Source: Clostridia bacterium | Lineage (GTDB): Bacteria; Bacillota; Clostridia; Christensenellales; CAG-138 | Direction of reading: 5' to 3' | Assembly (NCBI GenBank): GCA_017416425.1 | Contig: JAFQCL010000016.1 | Coordinates: 19,061-83,060 of the forward strand | DNA length: 64,000 bases | In this document: positions 25,162 to 34,800 of the stretch, piece by piece | Layout: each line of letters starts with the position of its first letter | Numbering within the stretch: the stretch's first letter is position 1 | Translations under genes and position numbers: made by a program | Notes under the pieces: model-generated | Seen by the model: the letters and a program-made list of their open reading frames with translations, nothing else | Databases searched by the model: none | What the model was told of the DNA's origin: nothing

Positions 25162-25743
25162 TTACTTCATCTTATATAGTCTTAGAAAAGAGTCAGTATC
25201 GTCAATATCCATAAGTTCTGATCCACTTGTTGCCTCACATAGTACCAGATTTTGTGGGTGCCTCTTAATGATGGCATTTCCGCCGACATCACCCGATAGG
25301 TTTAAAAGCTCATCAAAGAACATGCTCGGGAATATGACGGGATTGCCGCGTCTTCCCATATAGCTCAGCGCGTGAATATGATTCGGCGCATCCTTATAGC
25401 TTTTGATAAGCCTGATAATGCTTTCGGGTTTTAAAAGCGGTTGATCACATACCATGAACATCACGGCATCGAGTCCCTTCATATGCTCTAAAGCAAGTTT
25501 GATGCTCCTTGATATGCCAAGATCGGGTCTGTTGTTTAAAACTGCATCAAAGCCATGCCGTTTTGCTAAAAGCAGCATATCATCATCGCGGCTTACGATG
25601 GTGGTACATGAAAAGCCCTCCACGGCTGATAGCGTTAAAAGCGCTATTTCAAATAGCGAATGACCGTGAAAGCTTTGTTTTAATTTGTTCGAGCCGAACC
25701 GGGAGCTGGTTCCAGCGGCAAGCAGTGCGCATCCGATTTTCAT
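25162..25743 (-). CDS. MocA/MobA-like nucleotidyltransferase
   Basis: A 193-residue NTP-transfer protein. LAAGTSSRFGSNKL (8-21) is the nucleotide-binding loop of the MobA-like fold, CDQPLL (about 99-104) carries the metal-binding Asp, and RRGNPVIFP with GDVGGNAI and DIDDTDS complete the MocA pattern. MocA transfers CMP to molybdopterin for xanthine-dehydrogenase-type enzymes. No molybdoenzyme or cofactor gene lies nearby, so the substrate is open. It stands alone on the minus strand, divergent from surE. Confidence 0.78.
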   Translation of the reverse strand: MKIGCALLAAGTSSRFGSNKLKQSFHGHSLFEIALLTLSAVEGFSCTTIVSRDDDMLLLAKRHGFDAVLNNRPDLGISRSIKLALEHMKGLDAVMFMVCDQPLLKPESIIRLIKSYKDAPNHIHALSYMGRRGNPVIFPSMFFDELLNLSGDVGGNAIIKRHPQNLVLCEATSGSELMDIDDTDSFLRLYKMK

Positions 25744-25796
25744 ATGCTAATGGTAGCACGTTTTGCTTGAGGAAACAATACAGTAAGCATTTAAGG

Positions 25797-25826
25797 TTGC
25801 CAATCTGAGTGAGTGTTTGGTATAAT
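25797..25826 (+). promoter_or_regulatory. Promoter of the surE operon
   Basis: TTGCCA (25797-25802), 18 bases, TATAAT (25821-25826) with an extended TGG in front of the -10. The GGGAGG SD lies unusually far (about 16 bases) from ATG 25867; no other start is possible because an in-frame stop precedes it. Confidence 0.55.
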
Positions 25827-25866
25827 TAAACAAAATAATAAGATGGGAGGCGGTCGGCAATAATTT

Positions 25867-26640
25867 ATGAGAATACTTTTGACGAATGATGACGGTATAT
25901 TTGCAAAAGGTATACTTGAGCTTGCGTATAAGCTTACGCATGAGCATGAGCTTATGATCGCCGCACCAAGCCTTGAACAAAGCGGAAGATCCCATGCGTT
26001 TACGATGTACGAGCCGCTTCGCTGTAAGGAGGTTCGGCTTATGGGGCTTGACGACAAAGTTCCCTGTTATGCAATAAACGGCACTCCTGTAGATTGCGTA
26101 AAGCTGGCGATAGGAAATCTAAGTTTTCAGCCCGATATGATTATATCCGGCATAAACCATGGGGATAATCTGGGTACGAATGTATTTTACTCAGCTACAG
26201 TGGCGGCTGCCATAGAGGCGCGCATGCTTAATGTACCTGCCATGGCTGTTTCATGCATCGCAAGTGAGCCAAGGCATCTTGACTGCGCCGCATCAGTTGC
26301 CGATAATATAATAAAAAAGCTTAATGCATCGGGAATAAAGACTGATATACTACTAAATGTAAATGTTCCCGACTGCACTATGAATCGCCTTAAAGGTTTA
26401 AGGGTGACGCACCTTAGCTTTCAGGAATATGAGCTGCGCTATCATGAGAGGGTGGATCCAAGGGGCGGTAAATACTATTGGATACCTGCCGAAAAGACTA
26501 CGCGATGTGATCCGGAAGCGGATAACGATGAGCGATGGACGCGGGAGGGCTATGCTACTATAACGCCGCTTAAGATCGATATTACGGATATTGATCATAT
26601 GACCGGTTATAAGAAGCTTCTCGGAGAGGATTTTGTATGA
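25867..26640 (+). CDS. surE: 5'/3'-nucleotidase SurE
   Basis: A 257-residue survival protein that removes phosphate from nucleoside monophosphates. The N-terminal ILLTNDDG carries Asp8 and Asp9 of the metal site. EQSGRSHAFT (Ser39) and SGINHGDNLG (Asn96) complete it; GTPVDCVKLA is also typical. It is the first gene of a five-gene operon that ends with the ispH-S1 fusion. The last codons overlap the start of the next gene by four bases (ATGA), so the two are translationally coupled. Confidence 0.94.
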   Translation: MRILLTNDDGIFAKGILELAYKLTHEHELMIAAPSLEQSGRSHAFTMYEPLRCKEVRLMGLDDKVPCYAINGTPVDCVKLAIGNLSFQPDMIISGINHGDNLGTNVFYSATVAAAIEARMLNVPAMAVSCIASEPRHLDCAASVADNIIKKLNASGIKTDILLNVNVPDCTMNRLKGLRVTHLSFQEYELRYHERVDPRGGKYYWIPAEKTTRCDPEADNDERWTREGYATITPLKIDITDIDHMTGYKKLLGEDFV

Positions 26641-27854
26641 AAAAAATAGCGGTGATAGGTGGCGGGGCTGCCGGCATGATGGCAGCGGCGGAGGCTGCAA
26701 GAGATGGCAATATAGTATATCTTACAGAAAAGAATGAAAAGCTTGGCAAAAAGCTCTATATAACCGGCAAAGGAAGGTGTAATATAACCAATCTTGCTCC
26801 TATGGATGAGTTTTTTTTGAACATACCCAGAAACCCGAGATTTTTATACAGCGCGTTTGATTCATTTTCAAATGAAGATGTGGTCACGCTTATGAATTCG
26901 CTTGGTGTGCCTACAAAGCTTGAGCGAGGCAACAGGATATTCCCGGTTTCGGATAAATCAAGCGATGTTATCCGTGCGCTTGCCGATCGCTGCAAAAAAA
27001 GAGGTGTAAGGATACTTTTAAACTCCGAGGTAAAAAGTATAGCGCATACCGAGGCGGGGTTCGATATTTCTTTTGAAAAAGAAGAGGACATGCACTTTGA
27101 TGCGGTAGTGATCGCGACAGGGGGCGTTACCTATAAAAGTACAGGAAGCACAGGAGCGGGCTTTAATTTTGCGGAAAGCCTTGGGCACACTATTATACCG
27201 CCAAAGCCTTCGCTCGTTCCGCTTGAGACAAAGGAGCAATGGATCACGGGACTGATGGGTCTTACGCTTAAAAATGTCACATTAAAGGCGTATCGCAAAA
27301 ATAAGCTCATATATGAAGAACTCGGAGAGCTTTTAATAACCCATTTTGGAATCTCAGGTCCGCTTGTTTTATCCCTAAGTGGTGTCATAGCGGATGATCC
27401 TGCGGGTGTTTGCTGCAAAATAGATATGAAGCCCGGTCTTACATTGGAGGAACTTGACAGACGTATTCTGAGAGACCTTGACAAGCATAAGCATAAGACG
27501 ATACGAAACGCCCTGATCGATCTCATGCCATCGCGAATGACCGAGTATATGGTGATGCTTGCAAAAATAGCTGATGAGACCACTACGGATACAATAACCA
27601 AGGCGGAGAGAAAAAGGCTTTGTGAGCTAATAAAGGGCATACCGCTTACGATAAAATGCGCACGCCCGCTTGATGAAGGTATCATAACAAGAGGCGGAGT
27701 GAGCGTTAAAGAGATAGTTCCGTCTACAATGGAATCAAAGCTTGTAAAGGGCTTGTTTTTTGCGGGAGAGGTTATAGATGTGGATGGCTATACGGGAGGA
27801 TTTAATCTTCAGATAGCTTTTTCAACAGGATATTTAGCAGGAAGATCAGTATAA
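26637..27854 (+). CDS. baiN: NAD(P)/FAD-dependent oxidoreductase, BaiN/HI0933 family
   Basis: A 405-residue flavoprotein. GGGAAGMMAAAEAA near residue 8 is the FAD-binding Rossmann loop, and GKGRCNITN (about 44-52) and ATGGVTYKSTGSTG (about 161-174) are the family signatures. The end has GEVIDVDGYTGGFNLQIAFSTG. Members include BaiN, studied as a bile-acid-route reductase, but most are of unknown use and are conserved next to cmk in clostridia, so a bile-acid role should not be assumed. It overlaps surE by 4 bases and precedes cmk by 16 bases. Confidence 0.88.
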   Translation: MKKIAVIGGGAAGMMAAAEAARDGNIVYLTEKNEKLGKKLYITGKGRCNITNLAPMDEFFLNIPRNPRFLYSAFDSFSNEDVVTLMNSLGVPTKLERGNRIFPVSDKSSDVIRALADRCKKRGVRILLNSEVKSIAHTEAGFDISFEKEEDMHFDAVVIATGGVTYKSTGSTGAGFNFAESLGHTIIPPKPSLVPLETKEQWITGLMGLTLKNVTLKAYRKNKLIYEELGELLITHFGISGPLVLSLSGVIADDPAGVCCKIDMKPGLTLEELDRRILRDLDKHKHKTIRNALIDLMPSRMTEYMVMLAKIADETTTDTITKAERKRLCELIKGIPLTIKCARPLDEGIITRGGVSVKEIVPSTMESKLVKGLFFAGEVIDVDGYTGGFNLQIAFSTGYLAGRSV

Positions 27855-27870
27855 GGTAAAGGAGAAGCGC

Positions 27871-28548
27871 ATGAACAGAATAAGCATAGCGATAGACGGA
27901 CCTGCCGGAGCGGGTAAAAGCACCATAGCAAAGGCTATAGCAAAGAAGATGAACATATTGCACCTTGATACGGGTGCGATGTACAGAGCGGTCGGACTTA
28001 AGGCTATACGGCTTGGTATACCCTGTACAGATCGTGAGCGCTGCTCTTTGATGATAGAGGATACCGATATTGATGTATCCTTTGAAAACGGTATACAGCG
28101 CGTATATGCAGACGGTGAGGACGTTACTCCATATATCAGAACACAGGAGGTGGCAAAGGCCGCTTCGGATATCAGCGTGCATCCCGCCGTGAGGATAAAG
28201 CTCGTTGAGGCACAGAGACAGATCGCGAAAAAATACGATGTAGTGATGGATGGAAGGGATATCGGCTCATATGTCTTGCCCGATGCCATGTGTAAGATAT
28301 ATCTTACTGCGACCGTGACCGAAAGAGCACGAAGAAGGTTTTTAGACCTTGAAAATGCAGGCGCTCTTTCAGGTCGTACTTTGGATGATGTTATAGTCGA
28401 AATAATGGATCGTGACCGTGTGGACTCTACAAGGGAGTTCTCTCCGCTTATGCGTGCTGGCGATGCGATTGAGGTCGATACGACAAATATAGATGCTCAA
28501 ACAGCGATCAATACGGTGCTTGAGATAGTGGAGGGCAGGATAAGGTAA
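27871..28548 (+). CDS. cmk: Cytidylate kinase
   Basis: Phosphorylates CMP and dCMP to the diphosphates. 225 residues with the P-loop GPAGAGKSTIAKA (about 9-21), DTGAMYRAVGL (about 34-44), GRDIGSYVLPDA, and the LID stretch ERARRRFLDLE. The start at ATG 27871 follows AAAGGAG. It sits between baiN and plsC in a widespread clostridial order. Confidence 0.95.
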   Translation: MNRISIAIDGPAGAGKSTIAKAIAKKMNILHLDTGAMYRAVGLKAIRLGIPCTDRERCSLMIEDTDIDVSFENGIQRVYADGEDVTPYIRTQEVAKAASDISVHPAVRIKLVEAQRQIAKKYDVVMDGRDIGSYVLPDAMCKIYLTATVTERARRRFLDLENAGALSGRTLDDVIVEIMDRDRVDSTREFSPLMRAGDAIEVDTTNIDAQTAINTVLEIVEGRIR

Positions 28549-28549
28549 T

Positions 28550-29155
28550 ATGCTCTATATTTTTTGCAAGGTATTTTTAGCGTGGATACTTTGGATAGTG
28601 TTTAGACCAAGGGTCTTTGGCAGGGAGAATCTTTTTGCTTCGGGATCCGCCATTATATGTTGTAATCATAGGAAAATGGTAGATCCGATACTTTTGGGTC
28701 TTATCTGCCCGAGGCCTATCCACTTTATGGCCAAAAAACAGCTTTTTAGCAATAAATTATTAGCTGTCATTTTAAAACTTTTTTTGGTTTTCCCTGTAAA
28801 TCGCAAGTCAACGGACATGCACTCGCTAAAAAAAGCGCTTGGCGTACTTGAAAAGGGAAAGATATTCGGCATCTTCCCCGAGGGAAAGCGTGCGATCACA
28901 AATGATATGGATATGCTTGAGAAGGGCGCGGCGTTTTTAGCTCTCAAATCCGGTGCACCGATAATACCGGTGTATATACATCCGGATAGCTTTGTAAGCT
29001 CAAGGCCGATAGTAATAGTCGGTTCGCCTATTAAAACGACCACGATAATACCAAATGTTAAAAAATCAACGCTTGCTGAAGTGATCACTAATGAGATCAC
29101 TAACTCGATAGATGCACTGAGGATAGAACTTGATGCAAAGCTTTACAATAATTGA
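28550..29155 (+). CDS. plsC: 1-acyl-sn-glycerol-3-phosphate acyltransferase
   Basis: Adds the second acyl chain in phosphatidic-acid synthesis at the membrane. 201 residues with an N-terminal hydrophobic segment (1-18), the catalytic NHRKMVD (His40, Asp45), FPVNR, and the acceptor-site FPEGKR near 112. ATG 28550 is one base past the cmk stop. The end overlaps the ispH-S1 start by 23 bases. Confidence 0.93.
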   Translation: MLYIFCKVFLAWILWIVFRPRVFGRENLFASGSAIICCNHRKMVDPILLGLICPRPIHFMAKKQLFSNKLLAVILKLFLVFPVNRKSTDMHSLKKALGVLEKGKIFGIFPEGKRAITNDMDMLEKGAAFLALKSGAPIIPVYIHPDSFVSSRPIVIVGSPIKTTTIIPNVKKSTLAEVITNEITNSIDALRIELDAKLYNN

Positions 29156-31466
29156 GTCAAAGGAAGGCGGCTTTTGCTACGGCGTTCAGCGTGCGATAGA
29201 TATGGCGCTGGAAGCATCAAAAGAGGCAGAAACCGTATACACGCTTGGGGATATAATACACAATGAACATGTTGTTGAAGAACTTCGTTCAAACGGCGTG
29301 ATCGCCATTGAGGATGTATGCTTTTTAAAACCAGGCGACAAGCTTATTATTCGCTCACATGGCGCAACGCTTGAATCTGTGCGGGAAGCAAGGCAAAGGG
29401 GGGCGGATATTCTTGACGCTACCTGCCCAAATGTGGCAAAAATACACGCCATTGCCGAGGAGATGAGCCTTGCTGGGTTTTCTGTGATAATAACGGGAAG
29501 CTCTAAACATCCCGAGGTTTTGGGTATCCTATCACGATGCAGCTCGGGTGCGTTTGTAGTTGAGACAATGGACCAAGTGGATGCTTTGCCTAAGCTTTCC
29601 AAGGTATGTCTTTTGTCCCAGACTACATTTTCGGCAGAACGTTTTTTTGAAATAAAGACGCGAGTGCTTTTAAGATGGCCTGAGGCTGTGTGTAAAAACA
29701 CGATATGCGGTACTACCAAAAGACGGCAAGTGGAAGCTTGTGAGATGTCTCAAAGATGTACACACATGATAGTCATAGGAGGACGAAACAGCTCCAATAC
29801 AAAAAAACTATTTGAAATTTGTAAAAAAAATTGCAAAAAAGTCCAAATAATTGCGAATTCGAGTGAACTTATGCTTGAAAAAATTGAAAGAGGTGATATA
29901 ATAGGTGTAATTGCAGGCGCTTCGACGCCGCAATTGATGATTAGGGAGGTTATAACCAGAATGAGCGATAAGGAAAAGACGATGGCTGAAAACGTACAGG
30001 AAGCTGAAGATGCAGCTACCGTCACAAAACCCACCACCGCAGCAGACGCTGCACCGACGAATGAACCTGCAACAGAGACTTCAAATGAAGACTCGTTTGC
30101 CGCAGCACTTGAGAAGACGTTTGTGCGTATCAGAAACGGTCAGATTGTAAAAGGTTCTGTTGTACAGATCGTTGACGGCGAGGTTTGTGTGAATATCGGT
30201 TACAAGGCGGATGGGTTGATTCCGCGCAGTGAGTTTTCGCATGATGAGGACGTTGATCCTGCTTCAGTAGTAAAGGTAGGCGACACAATCGAGGTTGAGG
30301 TTATCAAGATTAACGATGGCGAGGGCAATGTTCTGCTTTCCAGGAAGAATGTAGAGCAGAAGAAGCTTTGGGAGACCCTTTTAAGCAGTGAAGATCTCGA
30401 GGATACGACAAAGGTCTACGATGCAATAGCTAAGGAAGCTGTTAAGGGCGGGCTTATAGCGCTGATAAACGGTGTAAGGGCATTCGTACCTGCTTCGCAG
30501 ATATCCAATGAGTATGTTGGAAAGATCGAAGATTATGTTGGAAAGCCCATGAGACTTCGTATTATTGAAGTGGATAAACAGCGTAAGCGCATTGTTGCTT
30601 CGCAGAAGGTAGTCTTAGCTGAAGAAGCAAAGATTGCAAAAGCTGCAAGGTATGAGGAACTTAAGCCTGGCATGAAAGTGAAGGGCATCGTAAGGAGGAT
30701 AGCTGATTTCGGCGCTTTTGTTGATATCGGTGGTATTGAGGGACTTGTTCATGTAACTGAGGTTGCATGGGGTCGTCAGAAAAATATTGCGGATTATCTA
30801 AGTGTTGGTCAGGAAGTTGAGCTTTTAGTGCTCAAAGTTGACGCTGCTAAGGAGAGAATATCGCTTAGCTACAGACAGCTTCAGCCAAGGCCTTGGGAAA
30901 CCGCAGTTGAAAGGTATCCTGTTGGCAGCATAGTAGAAGGTAAGGTAGTTCGTATACTTGAATTCGGTGCGTTTGTATCTCTTGAGCCTACGATTGATGG
31001 TCTTATCCATATTTCACAGGTTGGTGCAAGGAGAGTCGAGAAGGTAGAGGATGAGCTTAAGATTGATGATGTAGTTCGCTGCAAGGTTCTTGAGGTAAAT
31101 CCCGAGGCACGCAAGATGAGTCTTAGTCGCAAGCAGGCCATACTTGAGGAAAATCCTGAGATAGCTGAGGAGCTGGCAAAGGAGCGCGCAGAGAGGAATC
31201 GCAAGATAGCCGAAGAGCGTGCGGCAGCTCGCAAGGCACAGCAGCAGGAAAGGGAGAAGCAGCAGGATAGGCCGCAGAGAAGCGAGCGTCCGCAGGGTGA
31301 GCGTCGTCCGAGACCGGAGCGCAACTCAGAAGGTGGCGAGCGTCCGCAGGGCGAGCGTCGTCCGAGACGTGATCGTGAGGAAGTTGATTACACCCTCCCG
31401 CCGGTTGAATCTGCAACGACTTCACTTGGTTCTTTGTTTGCAAACTTCACTCCTGACGAAAACTGA
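29133..31466 (+). CDS. ispH: Fusion of HMBPP reductase (IspH) and ribosomal protein S1
   Basis: 777 residues. Part one (1 to about 275) is IspH, the last enzyme of the MEP isoprenoid pathway, with the three Fe-S cysteines at Cys15, Cys98 and Cys192. After an Ala/Thr/Glu linker come four S1 RNA-binding domains (about 330-405, 415-490, 500-580, 585-660), as in the S1 proteins of Firmicutes. The tail is Arg/Gln/Pro rich, contains RPQGERRPR twice, and ends in an acidic-hydrophobic stretch. This fusion is known from clostridia. ATG 29133 is chosen (the TTG just before it has no better spacing), with GAGGA inside the plsC end. It closes the surE operon. Confidence 0.94.
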   Translation: MQSFTIIESKEGGFCYGVQRAIDMALEASKEAETVYTLGDIIHNEHVVEELRSNGVIAIEDVCFLKPGDKLIIRSHGATLESVREARQRGADILDATCPNVAKIHAIAEEMSLAGFSVIITGSSKHPEVLGILSRCSSGAFVVETMDQVDALPKLSKVCLLSQTTFSAERFFEIKTRVLLRWPEAVCKNTICGTTKRRQVEACEMSQRCTHMIVIGGRNSSNTKKLFEICKKNCKKVQIIANSSELMLEKIERGDIIGVIAGASTPQLMIREVITRMSDKEKTMAENVQEAEDAATVTKPTTAADAAPTNEPATETSNEDSFAAALEKTFVRIRNGQIVKGSVVQIVDGEVCVNIGYKADGLIPRSEFSHDEDVDPASVVKVGDTIEVEVIKINDGEGNVLLSRKNVEQKKLWETLLSSEDLEDTTKVYDAIAKEAVKGGLIALINGVRAFVPASQISNEYVGKIEDYVGKPMRLRIIEVDKQRKRIVASQKVVLAEEAKIAKAARYEELKPGMKVKGIVRRIADFGAFVDIGGIEGLVHVTEVAWGRQKNIADYLSVGQEVELLVLKVDAAKERISLSYRQLQPRPWETAVERYPVGSIVEGKVVRILEFGAFVSLEPTIDGLIHISQVGARRVEKVEDELKIDDVVRCKVLEVNPEARKMSLSRKQAILEENPEIAEELAKERAERNRKIAEERAAARKAQQQEREKQQDRPQRSERPQGERRPRPERNSEGGERPQGERRPRRDREEVDYTLPPVESATTSLGSLFANFTPDEN

Positions 31467-31487
31467 TCAGTAAAGGTTAACTACATA

Positions 31488-31512
31488 AGGGTGGTATGGT
31501 TTCTGCCACCCT
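31488..31512 (+). terminator. Hairpin after the ispH-S1 gene
   Basis: AGGGTGG (31488-31494) pairs with CCACCCT (31506-31512). The tail ATTTGTGTT is only moderately T-rich and runs into the promoter of the ileS leader. Confidence 0.55.
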
Positions 31513-31517
31513 ATTTG

Positions 31518-31880
31518 TGTTATAATGAAGAGTATCACCAATATATTAAAATGGCTCTTTACTTTTTTTTATGCCTGAAATATAATGGTTTCTAGCGAAT
31601 AAAACCTCGTCATATGATAAAACTATGATCGGGACATGCGGTCATATTTCCCTTTAAAGCGAGCTGCGTATGGTGCAAGGCAGTATATGGGGGTATGATC
31701 TGTATCACCCGGGAGTGCTTCACTGAAATATTAAAGTAAGTGCAGTCGTGTCCTCACGTTATAGGGGAAGCGTGTTTTTGATGCGCTATGAGTGGGCCTT
31801 TAGGTCAATTTGGGTGGTACCGCGGAAGCATAGCCTTTCGTCCCTTTACAGGACGAGGGGTTTTTTCTTATTAATTTTCA
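31518..31880 (+). promoter_or_regulatory. T-box riboswitch of ileS with its promoter
   Basis: An extended -10 (TGT-TATAAT, 31518-31526) starts a leader of about 360 bases. The stem I region has the GGTGCAAGG motif (31672-31680) and a likely ATC specifier (31704-31706) followed by A. The antiterminator carries the T-box core TGGTACCGCG (31815-31824). The terminator stem CCTTTCGTCC/GGACGAGGGG (31834-31860) is followed by six T. Uncharged tRNA-Ile would stabilise the antiterminator and allow ileS expression. Confidence 0.92.
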
Positions 31881-31894
31881 CGGAGGGATATTTA

Positions 31895-34800
31895 ATGTAC
31901 AAAAAAGTAAGTACATCGCTCAATTTCGTGCCAAGAGAGCATGAGGTGCTGGAATTTTGGAAAGAGCATAGCATTTTTGAGCTTTCCACACAGCATAGAA
32001 AGGGCTGTGAACCATTTACGTTTTATGATGGTCCGCCCACGGCAAACGGTAGACCCCATGTGGGACATGTGCTGACACGCAGCATTAAGGATATAATACC
32101 GAGATATAAGACCATGAAGGGTTATGATGTGCTAAGAAAGGCCGGCTGGGATACCCATGGTCTTCCCGTTGAGCTTGAGGTCGAAAAGCTTCTTGGTCTT
32201 GATGGGAAAAAGCAGATAGAAGAATATGGCGTTGAGCCCTTTATAGCAGAGTGCAAGCGTTCCGTATGGAAATATAAGTCGGAGTGGGAGGCCATGAGCG
32301 AGCGCGTTGGCTACTGGGCCGATATGAAGCACCCTTATATCACCTATGATAACAATTACATTGAATCCGAGTGGTGGGCGCTGAAAAAAATATATGACAA
32401 AGGCTTATTATACAAGGGTCATAAAATAGTGCCTTATTGCCCGCGCTGTGGAACGGCGCTGGCATCCCATGAGGTGGCACAGGGTTATAAGGATGTAAAA
32501 GAAACCTCCATATTTGTTACATTTCCGGTAATAGATGGTGATGCTTCGCTGCTTGCATGGACCACTACGCCTTGGACGCTTCCGAGTAATGTAGCGCTCT
32601 GCGTAAATGCTGCTGAGGACTATGTAAAGGTTGATTTTGAGGGACAAAGGCTCATCATGGCAAAGGCTCTTGTCGAAACTGTACTCGGCGAAGGCGCCGA
32701 GATCGTAGCCGAATTTAAGGGTGAAGAGCTTGTAGGCACAGAATATGAGCCTTTATTCGACTTCCCGATCGACCATAAGGACAAAAAGGGCTTCCGCGTG
32801 GTCGAGGATGGCTATGTTACGCTGGATTCCGGCTCGGGTGTGGTTCATATCGCTCCTGCGTTCGGTGCGGATGACCAGAGGGTCGGCATGCGCTTTGATC
32901 TGCCCTTTGTTCAGCTTGTAGATACCGCAGGATGCATCTGCGGCGGAACGCCGTGGGATGGCGTGTTTGTTAAAGATGCGGACAAGCTTATAATGGAGAA
33001 CCTCAAGGCAAGCGGAAAACTGTTCAGAAAGCTTGAATTTGAACACAGCTATCCGTTCTGCTGGAGATGTGACACCCCTCTTATCTACTATCCAAGAGAG
33101 AGCTGGTTCATACGAATGACAGCCGTTCGTGAAAAGCTACTTGAATATAACAGAAGGGTAAACTGGATACCGGACAATATAAAGGAAGGCCGAATGGGCA
33201 ATTTCCTTGAGAATGTCATAGATTGGGGCATCTCAAGGGAACGCTACTGGGGCACTCCGCTTCCCGTGTGGATGTGTGAATGCGGTCATATACATGTGGT
33301 TGGAAGCAGGCAGGAACTTCATGACTTAAATAACGATGTTCCGCTTGATATAGAGCTTCATAAGCCCTTCCTTGATCCCATTACATTCCCCTGCGAGAAG
33401 TGCGGAAAACCCATGCATCGCGAGCCGGTGGTTATTGACTGCTGGTTTGATTCGGGCTCTATGCCGTTTGCGCAGTATCACTATCCCTTTGAAAATGTAG
33501 AGGAGTTCCATCGCAGATATCCGGCAAACTTTATAAGCGAAGCGGTCGATCAGACCAGAGGCTGGTTCTACACGCTGCTTGCTATCGCCACATGCCTGTT
33601 TGATGACCCAGCGTTTTTAAACTGCATAGTTTTAGGGCTTGTGCTCGATAAGGATGGCATAAAGATGAGCAAGCACAAGGGTAATGTTGTGGATCCTTGG
33701 GATGTGCTTGAAGCGCAAGGCGCGGATGCTGTTCGCTGGTATTTTTACACCGCATCGAGCCCCTGGCTGCCCAACAGGTTTGGTAAGGAGGCTGTAAGCG
33801 AATATCAGCGTAAGTTTATGGGCACGCTTTGGAATACATACGCCTTTTACATCCTCTATGCCGATATAGATGAGTTTGATCCTAAGGCGCATAGACTTAT
33901 ACCCGAGAATCTTTCCGCAATGGATAGGTGGGTGCTTTCAAGGCTCAACTCCACCGTTAAAAAGGTTGATGAAATGCTGTCGCGTTTCCAGATAACGGAG
34001 GCGGGACGTGAGCTCAACTCCTTTGTTGATGAGCTTTCAAACTGGTATGTAAGGCGCGGCCGTGAGCGCTACTGGGGCAGCGAGATGACCCCCGATAAGG
34101 AAGCTGCTTATATGACGCTTTATACGGTGCTTGAAACTATGATAAGGCTGTCCGCCCCATTCGTACCGTTTATGACCGAGTCCATGTATCAGAATATGGT
34201 ACGCACCGTGGATAAGAATGCTCCACTGAGCGTACATCTTTGCGATTATCCCATCTGTGATGAGAGCTTCGTTGATACCGAGCTTGAACGCAATATGCAT
34301 CGTGTACTGGATATCGTGACCCTTGGAAGAAGCGCGAGGAATACCGCAGCTATTAAAAACCGTCAGCCGCTCAGCCAAATGTATGTCCAGGGAAAGGCGC
34401 TGCCTGAGATGTACACCGATATAATCGCTTCGGAGCTTAATGTAAAGGAAGTTATGTTTGTAGACGATGCATCGGGATTTGTATCATACAAGGTAAAACC
34501 CCAGCTTAAGACGCTTGGACCTAAGTATGGAAAGCTGCTGCGCGGCATAAGTGCGTATCTGGCTGAGGATAACATTGGCGATATTATAGTTGCGACCCAT
34601 ACAAGGGGTGAGGATTACAGCTTTGAAATCGATGGTACTACCGTGGTACTTTCTTCCGCGGATGTTTTGGTCGAAACAAAGAAGCGTGAAGGATTCATAT
34701 CCGAGTGTATGGACGACCTTGCCGTTGTTTTGAACACCGAGCTTACGGATGAGCTTATAGATGAGGGTATGCTGAGAGAGGTCGTTTCAAAGATACAGAA

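Noticed and set aside
26637..27854. Claim that this gene shows bile-acid conversion
   Set aside because: The BaiN family name covers many clostridial proteins beside cmk; no other bai gene is present.
31748..31894. N-terminal extension of ileS by 49 residues from an upstream ATG
   Set aside because: This part lies in the T-box antiterminator and terminator, and a clear GGAGGG-led ATG stands at 31895, where the IleRS similarity begins.
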